A stretch of DNA of 64,000 nt from Bacteriovoracaceae bacterium (lineage in GTDB: Bacteria > Bdellovibrionota > Bacteriovoracia > Bacteriovoracales > Bacteriovoracaceae). The position numbers and the translations under genes were made by a program. The stretch covers positions 1-64,000 of the forward strand of contig JAHDBN010000007.1 in assembly GCA_020630335.1 (NCBI GenBank), written 5' to 3'. Below are positions 1 through 7,967 of the stretch, piece after piece; the stretch's first letter is position 1, and each line of letters opens with the position of its first letter. The notes under the pieces were generated by a model. The model searched no databases. It saw nothing but the letters and a program-made list of their open reading frames with translations, and was not told where the DNA came from.

Positions 1-3000
1 ATGTTCCAGCAGATAGTGCTGATTTAAAAGTTGTAAAAACAGTTAATGATGACACTCCAGTCGAGGGGCAAGATATAATTTTTGAAATTAAAGTAACAAA
101 TATCGGTCCAGCTCAGGCTACAGGTGTCTCTGTAGATGATACTTGTCCAGCAGGAACAACATTTGTATCGGCAAGTAGTAGTATTGGAAGTTATACAGCT
201 CCAACATGGACCATCGGAAATCTTAATTACACTCAAAGTGCTTTGATGCAATTAACTTGTAAGGTCGATGTAGGTCAGGGTGGAAGTGTTATTACAAATT
301 TAATTTCAACAAGTGATGTATCACTTAATGAGACGGATTCAAATCCAGCAAATAACTCTTCATCTTCAACTGTTGAAGTTCATGATGAGGCAGATCTTTC
401 AGTAGAAAAGATAGTAAATGATGCTACCCCTGATGTTGGAGATACAATTACGTATACAATTAGTGTGACTAATCACGGAGCAGCAAGAGCAACTGGGGTA
501 AGAATAAATGATTCATGTCCAACAGGAACAAGCTTTGTATCAGCAATAGTTACAGGTGGAATGAGTTATGTGGATCCAGTGTGGTCAGTGAATACTTTAA
601 ACTCAGGTGCTACGGCGATGCTTAACTTAGAATGTAAGGTAGATCAGGTTGGTGTTATTCAAAACACAATTTCTACAAGTGATATTACCTTAGATCAAAC
701 AGATCCAAACCCAAGTAATGATAACGCTGGAGCAGTGGTTAACGCACCGGCAACAGATATTGATTTAGCAGTTAGAAAGACAGTTGATAATATAGATCCA
801 ACTGAGGGTGAAGATGTAACTTTTAGTATTGAAGTGATGAACTTTGGCCCAGCTGATGCAAGCAATGTAAGCTTTTCAGATCTTTGTCCAGCGGGAACAA
901 CTTTTGTTTCTTCTCCTGTTGGAGTTTTTTCTTATTCAGCTCCTAACTTTTTTGCAGATAGAATCACTGCAGGAGGTAGTGTTACTGCTATTTTGACTTG
1001 TAAGATAGATGTAGGACAAGCCGGAAACACTTTAACGAATATAACTTCAAATTTAAGTGCTGATCAAAATGATTCAAATCCATCAAATGATCAAGACTCA
1101 GTAAGTGTGATTGTTGAAAACTATGCTGATTTAGCAGTTGAGAAAATAGTTGATAACCCAGCAGCTACTCCGGGTAGTAATGTAACGTTTAGCATAAGCG
1201 TGACGAATCAAGGAGCAGCGAGAGCGACAAACGTATCTTTAAGAGATAGCTGTCCACTTGGTTCTACTTATCAATCACACTCTACAGCTGATGGGGCGTA
1301 TTCAGCTCCAACTTGGAGTGTAGGGACTTTAAATAATGCTCAAACAGCAACTCTTGATTTGGTTTGTAGAATAGATAATTCAAGTCCAGTTATTAATACC
1401 ATAACAAGTAGTGATGTAAGTCTTGATCAAGTTGATAATGATCCAACAAATGATAGTGCTGGAGCGGTGGTGAATCCACCAAGTACAGATGTTGATCTAG
1501 GGGTAAGAAAAACAGTAAACAATGTTGATCCAGAAGAGGGAGATGACATTGTCTTTAATATCGAAGTAAGAAACTTTGGTCCAGCTAATGCTACAGGTGT
1601 GAGTATTGATGATGTTTGTCCAGTGGGTACAAGCTTTGTAAGTGCTACGGGAACTTATTCTTCTCCAACGTTTAGCATCGGAAACATTACAGCAGGTACG
1701 AGTGTAAGTGTGAGCTTAACTTGTAGAGTAGATGTTGGAAGTGGAGGGATGAGTATTTTAAATGCTACTTCAAATTTAAAAGCAAATGAGAATGATTCTA
1801 ATGCATCTAATAATCAAGACTCAGCAAGTGTTGAGGTTGAAAACTTTGCTGATCTTTCAGTGGAGAAGACGATTAGAGCTGGGGGAGCACTCTCGATAGG
1901 AGATGATGCTGTCTTTACAATAACAGTGACGAATCAGGGAGCAGCACAGGCAAGCAATGTGAGTCTTAATGACTCTTGTCCGGCAGGAACAGTTTTTGAT
2001 GCAGCCACTCCAAGTACAGGAACAAGTTATTCAGCTCCAATCTGGACTATAGGAACAATAAATAGTGGAGCAAGTGCGACTCTAAATCTTGGATGTAGAG
2101 TAGTAAGCGTTGATAATATGATTGTTAATACAATCTCAAGAACAGATATAAGCTTAGATCAAATAGATAATGATCCATCAAATGATGATGCGGTAGCGGT
2201 TACAAATGTAGAAAGTAGTGATGCTGACTTAGCGATGAAAAAGAGCGTTGATAATGTTGATCCGGTTGAGGGTGAGAAGATAACTTTTACAATGGAAGTA
2301 ACTAACTACGGACCAGCAGATGCTACGGGTGTAGCTTTTGATGACGTTTGTCCAGCAGGGACAACATTTGTGAGTGCAACGGGAAGTTATTCAAATCCAA
2401 CATTTACTATTGGAAACATTACAGCAGGTACTAATGCAAGTGTAGATCTTACTTGTTCTGTGAACGCAGGAACAAGTGGAGATGTAATTACAAATGTAAC
2501 TACTAAGCTTAGTGGAAAAGAAAATGATCCAAACCCAGCAAATAATGATGATAATGCATCAGTGACGGTTGAGGATATAGCTGATCTTTCGGTGAATAAG
2601 TTTATAGATAATCAAGCACCAAGTGTTGGATCAATAATTAATTATACTATTCAATTAGTAAATCATGGGCCAGCACAAGCAACCAATGTTTCCCTTACAG
2701 ATTCTTGTCCTCCTGGGACAACGTTTTCTTCTTGGGCAGAAAGTTTTCTTCCTGGATCTACACCATCGGTAACATATTCAGCGCCGACTTTTTCTCTTGG
2801 AGCGCCTCTAAATGCAAACGATGGAGTTGTTATAAACTTGAGCTGTACCGTGAATAGTGGTGCGACACTTTTTATCAATGAAATCGTTCCAGCAGATTTA
2901 AATAGAGATCAAACAGATCCAGATCCAACGAATGAGTCGGTGACTGTGGTTGCTCAGACTTATTATCCTGGAGCTGATCTTGTTACAGTAAAGACAGTTG

Positions 3001-5780
3001 ATAACGCGACAGCAGATGTTGGAGATAAATTAACTTATACGATTACAGTGACAAATAATGGAGGAGATCCAGCAACAGGAGTAAGTCTTGGAGATACTTG
3101 TCCAAGTGGGACAACGTTTTCTAGTGCAACTCCAAGCTCTGGGACAAGTTACTCTGCACCAACATGGACTATCGGAAACTTGTCAGTCAGTGCAAGTGCA
3201 ACTTTAACTCTAGCCTGTGATATAGATGCAGGACAAGAAGGTAATACAATTATTAACACAACGACTCCAGCTAGTGGTAATGAGCAAGATGTTAATACAG
3301 GTGGAGATGATCTAGATGCAGAGACTGAGGTGAGTCAGCCTAATGCTGATTTAGTAACGGTTAAGACAGGGAGTGCTAGCTCAGCAATACCAGGAGATAG
3401 TGTTTACTTTACAATTGAGGTAACAAATAACGGACCAGCAGATGCAACGAATGTATCTTTAACTGATATGTGTCCAGCGAATACGAGCTATGTTTCAGCG
3501 TTTGCTTTTCAAGGAAGTTATGATGATGCAACTGGAGTGTGGACAATAGGAAATGTAGCTAATGCTTGGTCTACACAATTAATTCTTACCTGTGAAATTG
3601 ATACAGCTGCAGCGAATTCTACAGTAACGAATGTTACTACAGCAGCGAGTACACCAGACTTTACAGATCCAAGTACAGCTGGGGATGATTTAAATGAAGA
3701 TGTGTTAGTTGGAGATCCAGCTACGAGTACGGGGTGTAATTGTTCAAAGATAGTGTTTCATCATGTAGAGGATCCATGTAATCCAGCGACTTGTTCACTT
3801 GATTTTGCTAATAGAACTTTTGATATGAGTGATTATGGATTAACGAATTCAGAGAGTTATGCTGATGCGGTAGCTTTAGAAGTAGCGATAGAAACGGCAA
3901 CAGGTTTTGATTGGGGATATGATCCAGTAAGTTGTAAGTTTACAACACTTGATGTGACTGGTGAGGATAATGATATAGCGATGATTCCGCCTCTTTGTAC
4001 GACTTGTAATCTTGATTATCAGTTAAATACAGGTCAATTTAAAGTGAACAGCTTAACAACAACTCCATCGAATGGTGGAAATTACGAAACGAAGATTATA
4101 GATAGCAATGGGAATGTGGTATTTACTTATGCAGATGGATCTTTTTATGATGCCGCCGGTGATTACCAACCAGGACAGTGGGTTCCACTTCTTCCAGGTG
4201 ATTACACATTAGTATCAACAACGGATGATTGTAATTGTGTGAATTATATTACAGTTGAGCCATATGATGCGTGTACTGGTGCAATAACTCAAGATTACAA
4301 TGGACCAACAGTTGGACCAGGTGCTAACCCAACTTATCAACTACCAATTAACTCTGCTATGACGACTTTAGATTTCTTCTATCATTCACTTGATTTAGGA
4401 GATGAATTTATCGTAACTTATAATGGCGTTCAACTCTTTTCTACGTTTGGCCCAGTAGCAACAGGTTCAAATCCAGTAGAAGAACAGCTTCCATTTACTT
4501 ACGTACCAGGAGTGGATTTTGTAGAGGTAACAGTAAACCCAGATACATCGGGGTCAAATACTGTTTGGTCATTTGGATTAGGGTGTTGTCTCGCCAGAAC
4601 TTGTGGTCCAATACCTGAAAGAGATGTTGTAATTTATGAAGTAGCAGAAGCTAATTGTACTGTGAAGTGGGAAGCAGAAGTTCCTTATACTGCATTACGA
4701 ATGGATATAAATAGTGTTGGTGAATTCACACCTACATGGGATAGAAGAGGAGATGTAGGCTGCTTTACTGAATCTTTAGAAGACGAAGGTAACATGGGTT
4801 GTATTTCTAGCCTGGGAAGTTATGTTGAAACGGGCAGTAGTATTGGTTATCCTGTTATGCAATTTCAGAAGGCAGGATGCAGAAGTAGAAATGTTCAAGA
4901 CTGGACAGGTTGTTATGATGTAGGAGATGCAGCAGCAGGAATATCGGCGTATGAAACAAGTCCAGGTTCTAATATTGTTAACTTGGACTTCCCAACGACT
5001 GCATTTTGTAATGCTTTTGAAGCAAATCTAAAGCCATTAATAGATGCTCAACTTGCAGGTGAAGCAATTGAAATTCAGGCTCAAGGAGATTTTGTCACTT
5101 GTGATTCAGATCCTAATCCAGATAATATTTTAAGACCCCGAATTTATAAAGATATGATCTCTTGGGATTGTGCAGCTAATAAAAGAGTAACAATAGATTA
5201 TACAGGTTATGGAGTTCCATCGGGTTGTTGTAGTACTCTGGATGTTCCTTTATTCGTGAGTTACTGGCTGGATTATGATGGACGAAAAGGAATTAAGAGG
5301 CATAGAGTTTTTGCCCGACGCCCAGCTGGAACATCAACATCTATGAGGAGAACGTTAGAAGTTTCTTCTGATTGTGGAAGTTATACAAAAGAATATTTCC
5401 TAGAATGGGATCCAGCAGATCCTACAAATGATTGGACACTTTATTCAGGTATAGATAATACAGGTACGGTACTTCAAAGTTCTTTGACATTTACACCAGT
5501 TGATTTCTCGAATATTAGTGAAGGGCAGTGCCCAATAATAACTATAGAGGATGAGAATGGTTGGAATATAAGTTGTAATGAATTAGATTTTGCAGCAGGG
5601 ATAGATATGGAATCATTTGCTCCAGGATCAGGCGTGCAAGTATTTGCAGATGGAGATGCAATGGCGACTTGGCTAGGGTCTCAAACTGGAACAATTTGGG
5701 AGTGGCATGATCAATCATGTTTCCCTGTTGAAACCCCTGCGGTAAATGATTATTACGATGTTCAGGGAGTTCAACAATAA
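1..5780 (+). CDS. giant exported protein with tandem DUF11 domains, 5' end outside window
   Basis: The reading frame is open from base 3, so this is the C-terminal part (over 1920 residues) of a larger surface protein whose start lies left of the window. The first ATG at 243 lies inside a repeat and is not the true start. Ten DUF11-type domains (about 120 residues each) run from the left edge to about 3720. Each has a CPxGTxF-like motif and a second Cys in an LxCxxD-like strand, suggesting one disulfide per domain, which fits an exocytoplasmic location. The last ~690 residues are Cys-rich, non-repetitive and not recognised. DUF11 domains are typical of bacterial surface and adhesin-like proteins. 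Adhesion or a stalk role is inference. A terminator hairpin follows 33 bases after the stop. Confidence 0.85.
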   Translation, partial: VPADSADLKVVKTVNDDTPVEGQDIIFEIKVTNIGPAQATGVSVDDTCPAGTTFVSASSSIGSYTAPTWTIGNLNYTQSALMQLTCKVDVGQGGSVITNLISTSDVSLNETDSNPANNSSSSTVEVHDEADLSVEKIVNDATPDVGDTITYTISVTNHGAARATGVRINDSCPTGTSFVSAIVTGGMSYVDPVWSVNTLNSGATAMLNLECKVDQVGVIQNTISTSDITLDQTDPNPSNDNAGAVVNAPATDIDLAVRKTVDNIDPTEGEDVTFSIEVMNFGPADASNVSFSDLCPAGTTFVSSPVGVFSYSAPNFFADRITAGGSVTAILTCKIDVGQAGNTLTNITSNLSADQNDSNPSNDQDSVSVIVENYADLAVEKIVDNPAATPGSNVTFSISVTNQGAARATNVSLRDSCPLGSTYQSHSTADGAYSAPTWSVGTLNNAQTATLDLVCRIDNSSPVINTITSSDVSLDQVDNDPTNDSAGAVVNPPSTDVDLGVRKTVNNVDPEEGDDIVFNIEVRNFGPANATGVSIDDVCPVGTSFVSATGTYSSPTFSIGNITAGTSVSVSLTCRVDVGSGGMSILNATSNLKANENDSNASNNQDSASVEVENFADLSVEKTIRAGGALSIGDDAVFTITVTNQGAAQASNVSLNDSCPAGTVFDAATPSTGTSYSAPIWTIGTINSGASATLNLGCRVVSVDNMIVNTISRTDISLDQIDNDPSNDDAVAVTNVESSDADLAMKKSVDNVDPVEGEKITFTMEVTNYGPADATGVAFDDVCPAGTTFVSATGSYSNPTFTIGNITAGTNASVDLTCSVNAGTSGDVITNVTTKLSGKENDPNPANNDDNASVTVEDIADLSVNKFIDNQAPSVGSIINYTIQLVNHGPAQATNVSLTDSCPPGTTFSSWAESFLPGSTPSVTYSAPTFSLGAPLNANDGVVINLSCTVNSGATLFINEIVPADLNRDQTDPDPTNESVTVVAQTYYPGADLVTVKTVDNATADVGDKLTYTITVTNNGGDPATGVSLGDTCPSGTTFSSATPSSGTSYSAPTWTIGNLSVSASATLTLACDIDAGQEGNTIINTTTPASGNEQDVNTGGDDLDAETEVSQPNADLVTVKTGSASSAIPGDSVYFTIEVTNNGPADATNVSLTDMCPANTSYVSAFAFQGSYDDATGVWTIGNVANAWSTQLILTCEIDTAAANSTVTNVTTAASTPDFTDPSTAGDDLNEDVLVGDPATSTGCNCSKIVFHHVEDPCNPATCSLDFANRTFDMSDYGLTNSESYADAVALEVAIETATGFDWGYDPVSCKFTTLDVTGEDNDIAMIPPLCTTCNLDYQLNTGQFKVNSLTTTPSNGGNYETKIIDSNGNVVFTYADGSFYDAAGDYQPGQWVPLLPGDYTLVSTTDDCNCVNYITVEPYDACTGAITQDYNGPTVGPGANPTYQLPINSAMTTLDFFYHSLDLGDEFIVTYNGVQLFSTFGPVATGSNPVEEQLPFTYVPGVDFVEVTVNPDTSGSNTVWSFGLGCCLARTCGPIPERDVVIYEVAEANCTVKWEAEVPYTALRMDINSVGEFTPTWDRRGDVGCFTESLEDEGNMGCISSLGSYVETGSSIGYPVMQFQKAGCRSRNVQDWTGCYDVGDAAAGISAYETSPGSNIVNLDFPTTAFCNAFEANLKPLIDAQLAGEAIEIQAQGDFVTCDSDPNPDNILRPRIYKDMISWDCAANKRVTIDYTGYGVPSGCCSTLDVPLFVSYWLDYDGRKGIKRHRVFARRPAGTSTSMRRTLEVSSDCGSYTKEYFLEWDPADPTNDWTLYSGIDNTGTVLQSSLTFTPVDFSNISEGQCPIITIEDENGWNISCNELDFAAGIDMESFAPGSGVQVFADGDAMATWLGSQTGTIWEWHDQSCFPVETPAVNDYYDVQGVQQ
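390..3720 (+). repeat. DUF11 tandem array with two-domain higher-order period
   Basis: Domain starts (ADL or DxDL strand) fall at 390, 756, 1125, 1488, 1848, 2220, 2580, 2973 and 3345. Domains starting at 390, 1125, 1848 and 2580 share ADLxVxK and NHGxAxA/NQGAAxA. Those at 756, 1488 and 2220 share DLAxxKxVDNxDPxEG and N-F/Y-GPA. The first eight domains therefore alternate as an A-B pair with a period of about 730 bp, and the last two (2973, 3345) form a third class with ADLVTVKT. This indicates expansion by duplication of a two-domain unit. Confidence 0.8.
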
Positions 5781-5798
5781 AAAAGTGCCAGGTACTTT
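5781..5798. repeat. REP-like palindromic motif, copy 1
   Basis: AAAAGTGCCAGGTACTTT is an imperfect palindrome (arms AAAAGTGCC and GGTACTTT, one G-T mismatch). It begins directly after the stop of the DUF11 gene. The same string recurs at 6643-6661, 862 bp away, near a REP-associated transposase gene. A short hairpin repeat next to such a transposase is the usual arrangement for REP elements. That this family is the substrate here is inference. Confidence 0.6.
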
Positions 5799-5813
5799 AG
5801 AAGAAAAATATTT

Positions 5814-5841
5814 AAAAGACCTCGAGAAATCGAGGTCTTTT
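5814..5841 (+). terminator. rho-independent terminator after DUF11 gene
   Basis: A 12-bp perfect inverted repeat (AAAAGACCTCGA and TCGAGGTCTTTT around GAAA) ends in a T run. The stem is A-rich on the left, so it could terminate in both directions. A close copy occurs at 6564-6585 on the far side of the toxin-antitoxin pair. Confidence 0.75.
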
Positions 5842-5868
5842 CTTTGAGATTCATGATAAACTAATAGT

Positions 5869-6264
5869 ATGGAAGAAAAAGAGATTAATTTTAAGGCCTT
5901 AAAAAGTGCTCTTGATACTTTTATTAATGCTATCGAAAAGTCAGATGAATTTACAGATTTAGAAAGAGATGGGCTTATTCAACGCTTTGAATATACTTTT
6001 GAATTATGTTGGAAAGCAATTAGAAAGCTACTCATTCATCAAGGCCGTAAAGAAGTTAGCTCGTCACCTAAGCCCTTATTTAGAGATGCTCTAGAAGAAA
6101 ATCTAATTAAAGAAATTGATATATGGTTTAAATATGTTGATGCTAGAAATAGGACAAGCCATACTTATAATGAAAAAACAGCTTTAAGTGTTTTTAAAGA
6201 TGTTCAAGATTTCTCGAAACATGCTAGTGAGTTATTAAATAAATTAAATGAACGAATTAAATAA
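5869..6264 (+). CDS. hepT: HepT-type toxin, HI0074-like nucleotidyltransferase-partner family
   Basis: This 131-residue helical protein belongs to the HEPN-related family found as partner of minimal nucleotidyltransferases. Residues 93-100 read RNRTSHTY, which is the RX4HXY signature of HepT. The Arg and His form the HEPN RNase site, and the Tyr is the residue AMPylated by the antitoxin in characterised type VII systems. The next gene starts 17 bases before this stop in the canonical hepT-mntA order, so translation is coupled. No Shine-Dalgarno is visible, but TAAACT lies 6 bases before the ATG. It could instead be a non-toxic HI0074-like subunit. Confidence 0.8.
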   Translation: MEEKEINFKALKSALDTFINAIEKSDEFTDLERDGLIQRFEYTFELCWKAIRKLLIHQGRKEVSSSPKPLFRDALEENLIKEIDIWFKYVDARNRTSHTYNEKTALSVFKDVQDFSKHASELLNKLNERIK

Positions 6265-6550
6265 AATACTTAATACTTTTCTTATGCATTACAAAGATAA
6301 AATTTTTATCTTTGGTTCTCGATCAATCGGAGACAATAGGGTTAATTCAGATTTAGATATTTTTATAGATGATAATAGTCTAGCAGTAAAAGGATCTACA
6401 GTTTCTCATCTAGAAGAAGCCCTAGAGAAAAGTAATATTCCTTGCAAAGTTGATGTGGTTTTTCGATCCAGGATCACTGATGATTTTTACAAATCTATTC
6501 AATATGATTTGAAAAAAATTGATGAAAAAATACCAGGTCTTTTAGAATGA
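6248..6550 (+). CDS. mntA: MntA-type minimal nucleotidyltransferase antitoxin
   Basis: This 100-residue protein has the nucleotidyltransferase signature GSX10DXD (G23-S24 and D35, D37). In type VII toxin-antitoxin systems this enzyme AMPylates the HepT tyrosine and silences the RNase. The length and the 17-base overlap with the upstream HepT-like gene fit that family. The third acidic residue probably lies in the CKVDVV strand near residue 75. The pair sits between near-identical hairpin repeats, which suggests it arrived as a unit. Function is inferred from family and context. Confidence 0.78.
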   Translation: MNELNKILNTFLMHYKDKIFIFGSRSIGDNRVNSDLDIFIDDNSLAVKGSTVSHLEEALEKSNIPCKVDVVFRSRITDDFYKSIQYDLKKIDEKIPGLLE

Positions 6551-6563
6551 AAATATTTAGCAG

Positions 6564-6585
6564 ACCTCGAGAAATTGAGGTTTTC
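6564..6585 (+). terminator. hairpin terminator after hepT-mntA, copy of upstream hairpin
   Basis: ACCTCGA-GAAA-TTGAGGT forms a 7-bp stem (one G-T pair) followed by a T-rich stretch. The surrounding ~40 bases (AAATATTTA, CAGACCTCGAGAAAT, GAGGT, TTTTCT) closely match the sequence at 5805-5845, so this is also a diverged direct repeat flanking the toxin-antitoxin pair. Confidence 0.6.
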
Positions 6586-6642
6586 TCTATTTAAGATCTT
6601 CACTTGTGACTTTCACAATAAAATCAATTAGCGATAGACAAT

Positions 6643-6661
6643 AAAAGTGCCAGGTACTTTT
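6643..6661. repeat. REP-like palindromic motif, copy 2
   Basis: AAAAGTGCCAGGTACTTTT matches 5781-5798 exactly over 18 bases. It is again followed, about 35 bases from the start of the motif, by a CCTCGA hairpin. It lies in a 243-bp intergenic region that otherwise holds only the two hairpins and the promoter region of the next gene. Confidence 0.6.
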
Positions 6662-6677
6662 AGAAAATAGTTCTTTT

Positions 6678-6704
6678 AGGCCTCGAATTTTCGAGGCCTT
6701 TTTA
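6678..6704 (+). terminator. hairpin with T run downstream of REP-like copy 2
   Basis: AGGCCTCGA-ATTT-TCGAGGCCT is a perfect 9-bp stem followed by TTTTATTT. Together with the REP-like motif it repeats the motif-plus-hairpin layout seen at 5781-5841. Confidence 0.65.
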
Positions 6705-6793
6705 TTTCTGAAATATTTTAAATATGACATTGAGTTAGGTTACTTAGGCTTTTATGCTCTTTTAGTTTTTATTAATAGAGTTAAGGAGTTGTC

Positions 6794-7249
6794 ATGAAAA
6801 ATATGTTGAATTATGTTAAACTACTAGAGGAGTCAGGAATGAAAAAGAATACCGCTGAGAGCGTTATTCAAGTTCTAGATGAGACTATGGATAACAAGTT
6901 TGCAACAAAGCACGATTTTGAGAAACATCAGTATGCGACTAAAGTTGAGTTCGAAAAAGTAAGATCAGAAATGAAATCAGAGTTTGCTGCCGTGCGAGCT
7001 GAGATGAGTGCAGAATTTGCTGCCGTTCGAGCTGAAATGAGTTCAGAGTTTGCTGCCGTACGAGCTGAGATGAGTGCAGAATTTGCTGCTGTTCGAGCTG
7101 AAATGAAAGCAGGCTTTGATTTAGTAAATGAGCAATTTCAAAGAATTGATCTGAGATTTGAACATCTTGAAAATAGAATAACCTTGAAACTAGGTTCTAT
7201 TATAGTGATAACAGCAAGTGTTTTTACAGCGATAGATAAACTATTATAA
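6794..7249 (+). CDS. coiled-coil protein with C-terminal membrane helix, DUF1640-like
   Basis: This 151-residue protein has an N-terminal helical segment ending near residue 45 with an ATKHDFE stretch. A coiled coil follows with 11-residue repeats (residues 60-103), then a C-terminal hydrophobic helix (about 133-150). The layout resembles the DUF1640 family of small membrane-tethered coiled coils, whose function is not established. The start is supported by AAGGAG five bases upstream. The repeats read MSAEFAAVRAE with small changes. The gene lies between a toxin-antitoxin pair and a transposase gene, and no partner is evident. Confidence 0.6.
   Translation: MKNMLNYVKLLEESGMKKNTAESVIQVLDETMDNKFATKHDFEKHQYATKVEFEKVRSEMKSEFAAVRAEMSAEFAAVRAEMSSEFAAVRAEMSAEFAAVRAEMKAGFDLVNEQFQRIDLRFEHLENRITLKLGSIIVITASVFTAIDKLL
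6971..7102 (+). repeat. four 33-bp repeats, forming two 66-bp units
   Basis: Four copies of a 33-bp unit encode ExMxxEFAAVRA. Units 2 and 4 are nearly identical in DNA (ATGAGTGCAGAATTTGCTG), as are units 1 and 3, so a 66-bp pair was duplicated. Conserved synonymous positions indicate recent expansion. Confidence 0.75.
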
Positions 7250-7318
7250 CTTTGTTTTAAATATGAAAAAGTAAAGCAATAGAGTATGTATTTATCCTTG
7301 TTTTGTTATTGTTTATGA

Positions 7319-7900
7319 ATGCCAAGAAGAAAACTTATTAGAACTAATAAATATCCATATCATGTAGTTAACAGGGCCAATAATAAAGAATGGTTTAAGT
7401 TAGAACTTAAAGATGTTTGGAGAATTGTTGAAATTTGTTTGAAAAAATCATATGAGAAATATCCTTTTAATCTTATAGATTTTGTTTTAATGAATAATCA
7501 TTATCATATGATCATTCAAACACCGAATGAAAATATAGATAAGGTTATGTTTGAATTTAATAGAAACTTTTCACTTCATTTAAGAAATGAAACTCAGCGT
7601 ATTAATAGAATGTTTGGAGGAAGATATAAATGGTCATTGATTAAATCAGAAAAAAGTTTATTAAGAGTAAAAAAATATTTATATCAGAACCCGTTAAAGG
7701 CAAAAATGATAAAAAGAGTAGAGTATTATAATTTTTCTACTCTAAGCTATCGATTTAACAATGATCCTTTTATCATACCTCTTAATGACCAAGGACTTAC
7801 TATTAAGTATAAAGATGATGAATTCTTAGATTGGTTAAATCAACTTGATATTAAAGAACATTCTTTAGTAAAAAAAAACTTAAAAAAAGAATCACTTTAA
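7319..7900 (+). CDS. REP-associated tyrosine transposase (RAYT), Y1/HUH family
   Basis: This 193-residue protein has the Y1 transposase layout: an N-terminal RRKLIRTNKYPYHVVNRAN start, the metal-binding HUH motif as H61-Y-H63, and a downstream YLYQNPLKA element carrying the likely catalytic tyrosine. Proteins of this kind nick single-stranded REP hairpins, and the gene lies about 660 bp from two REP-like motifs. No IS200-type ends or accessory gene are seen, so it looks like a single-copy domesticated transposase. No Shine-Dalgarno is visible. An inverted GTGCCAG core follows at 7930-7937. Confidence 0.8.
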   Translation: MPRRKLIRTNKYPYHVVNRANNKEWFKLELKDVWRIVEICLKKSYEKYPFNLIDFVLMNNHYHMIIQTPNENIDKVMFEFNRNFSLHLRNETQRINRMFGGRYKWSLIKSEKSLLRVKKYLYQNPLKAKMIKRVEYYNFSTLSYRFNNDPFIIPLNDQGLTIKYKDDEFLDWLNQLDIKEHSLVKKNLKKESL

Positions 7901-7929
7901 AGAGCTATAAACAGATTCCTCCTAATAAG

Positions 7930-7937
7930 CTGGCACT
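7930..7937. repeat. inverted REP-like core after RAYT gene
   Basis: CTGGCACT is the reverse complement of the AGTGCCAG core seen at 5781 and 6643, and sits inside a small AAGCT/AGCTT inverted repeat. Only eight bases match, so it may be chance. Confidence 0.3.
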
Positions 7938-7967
7938 ATTTAGCTTTCTAAATTAAAATATAAGGCA

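Noticed and set aside
24-251. 75-residue minus-strand ORF with many Cys and Thr
   Set aside because: It is antisense to the DUF11 coding frame, and its composition mirrors the repeat codons. It has no ribosome site.
390-3720. Regular repeats that might suggest a CRISPR or satellite array
   Set aside because: They are in-frame protein domains of about 120 codons with diverged sequence, not short direct repeats with spacers.
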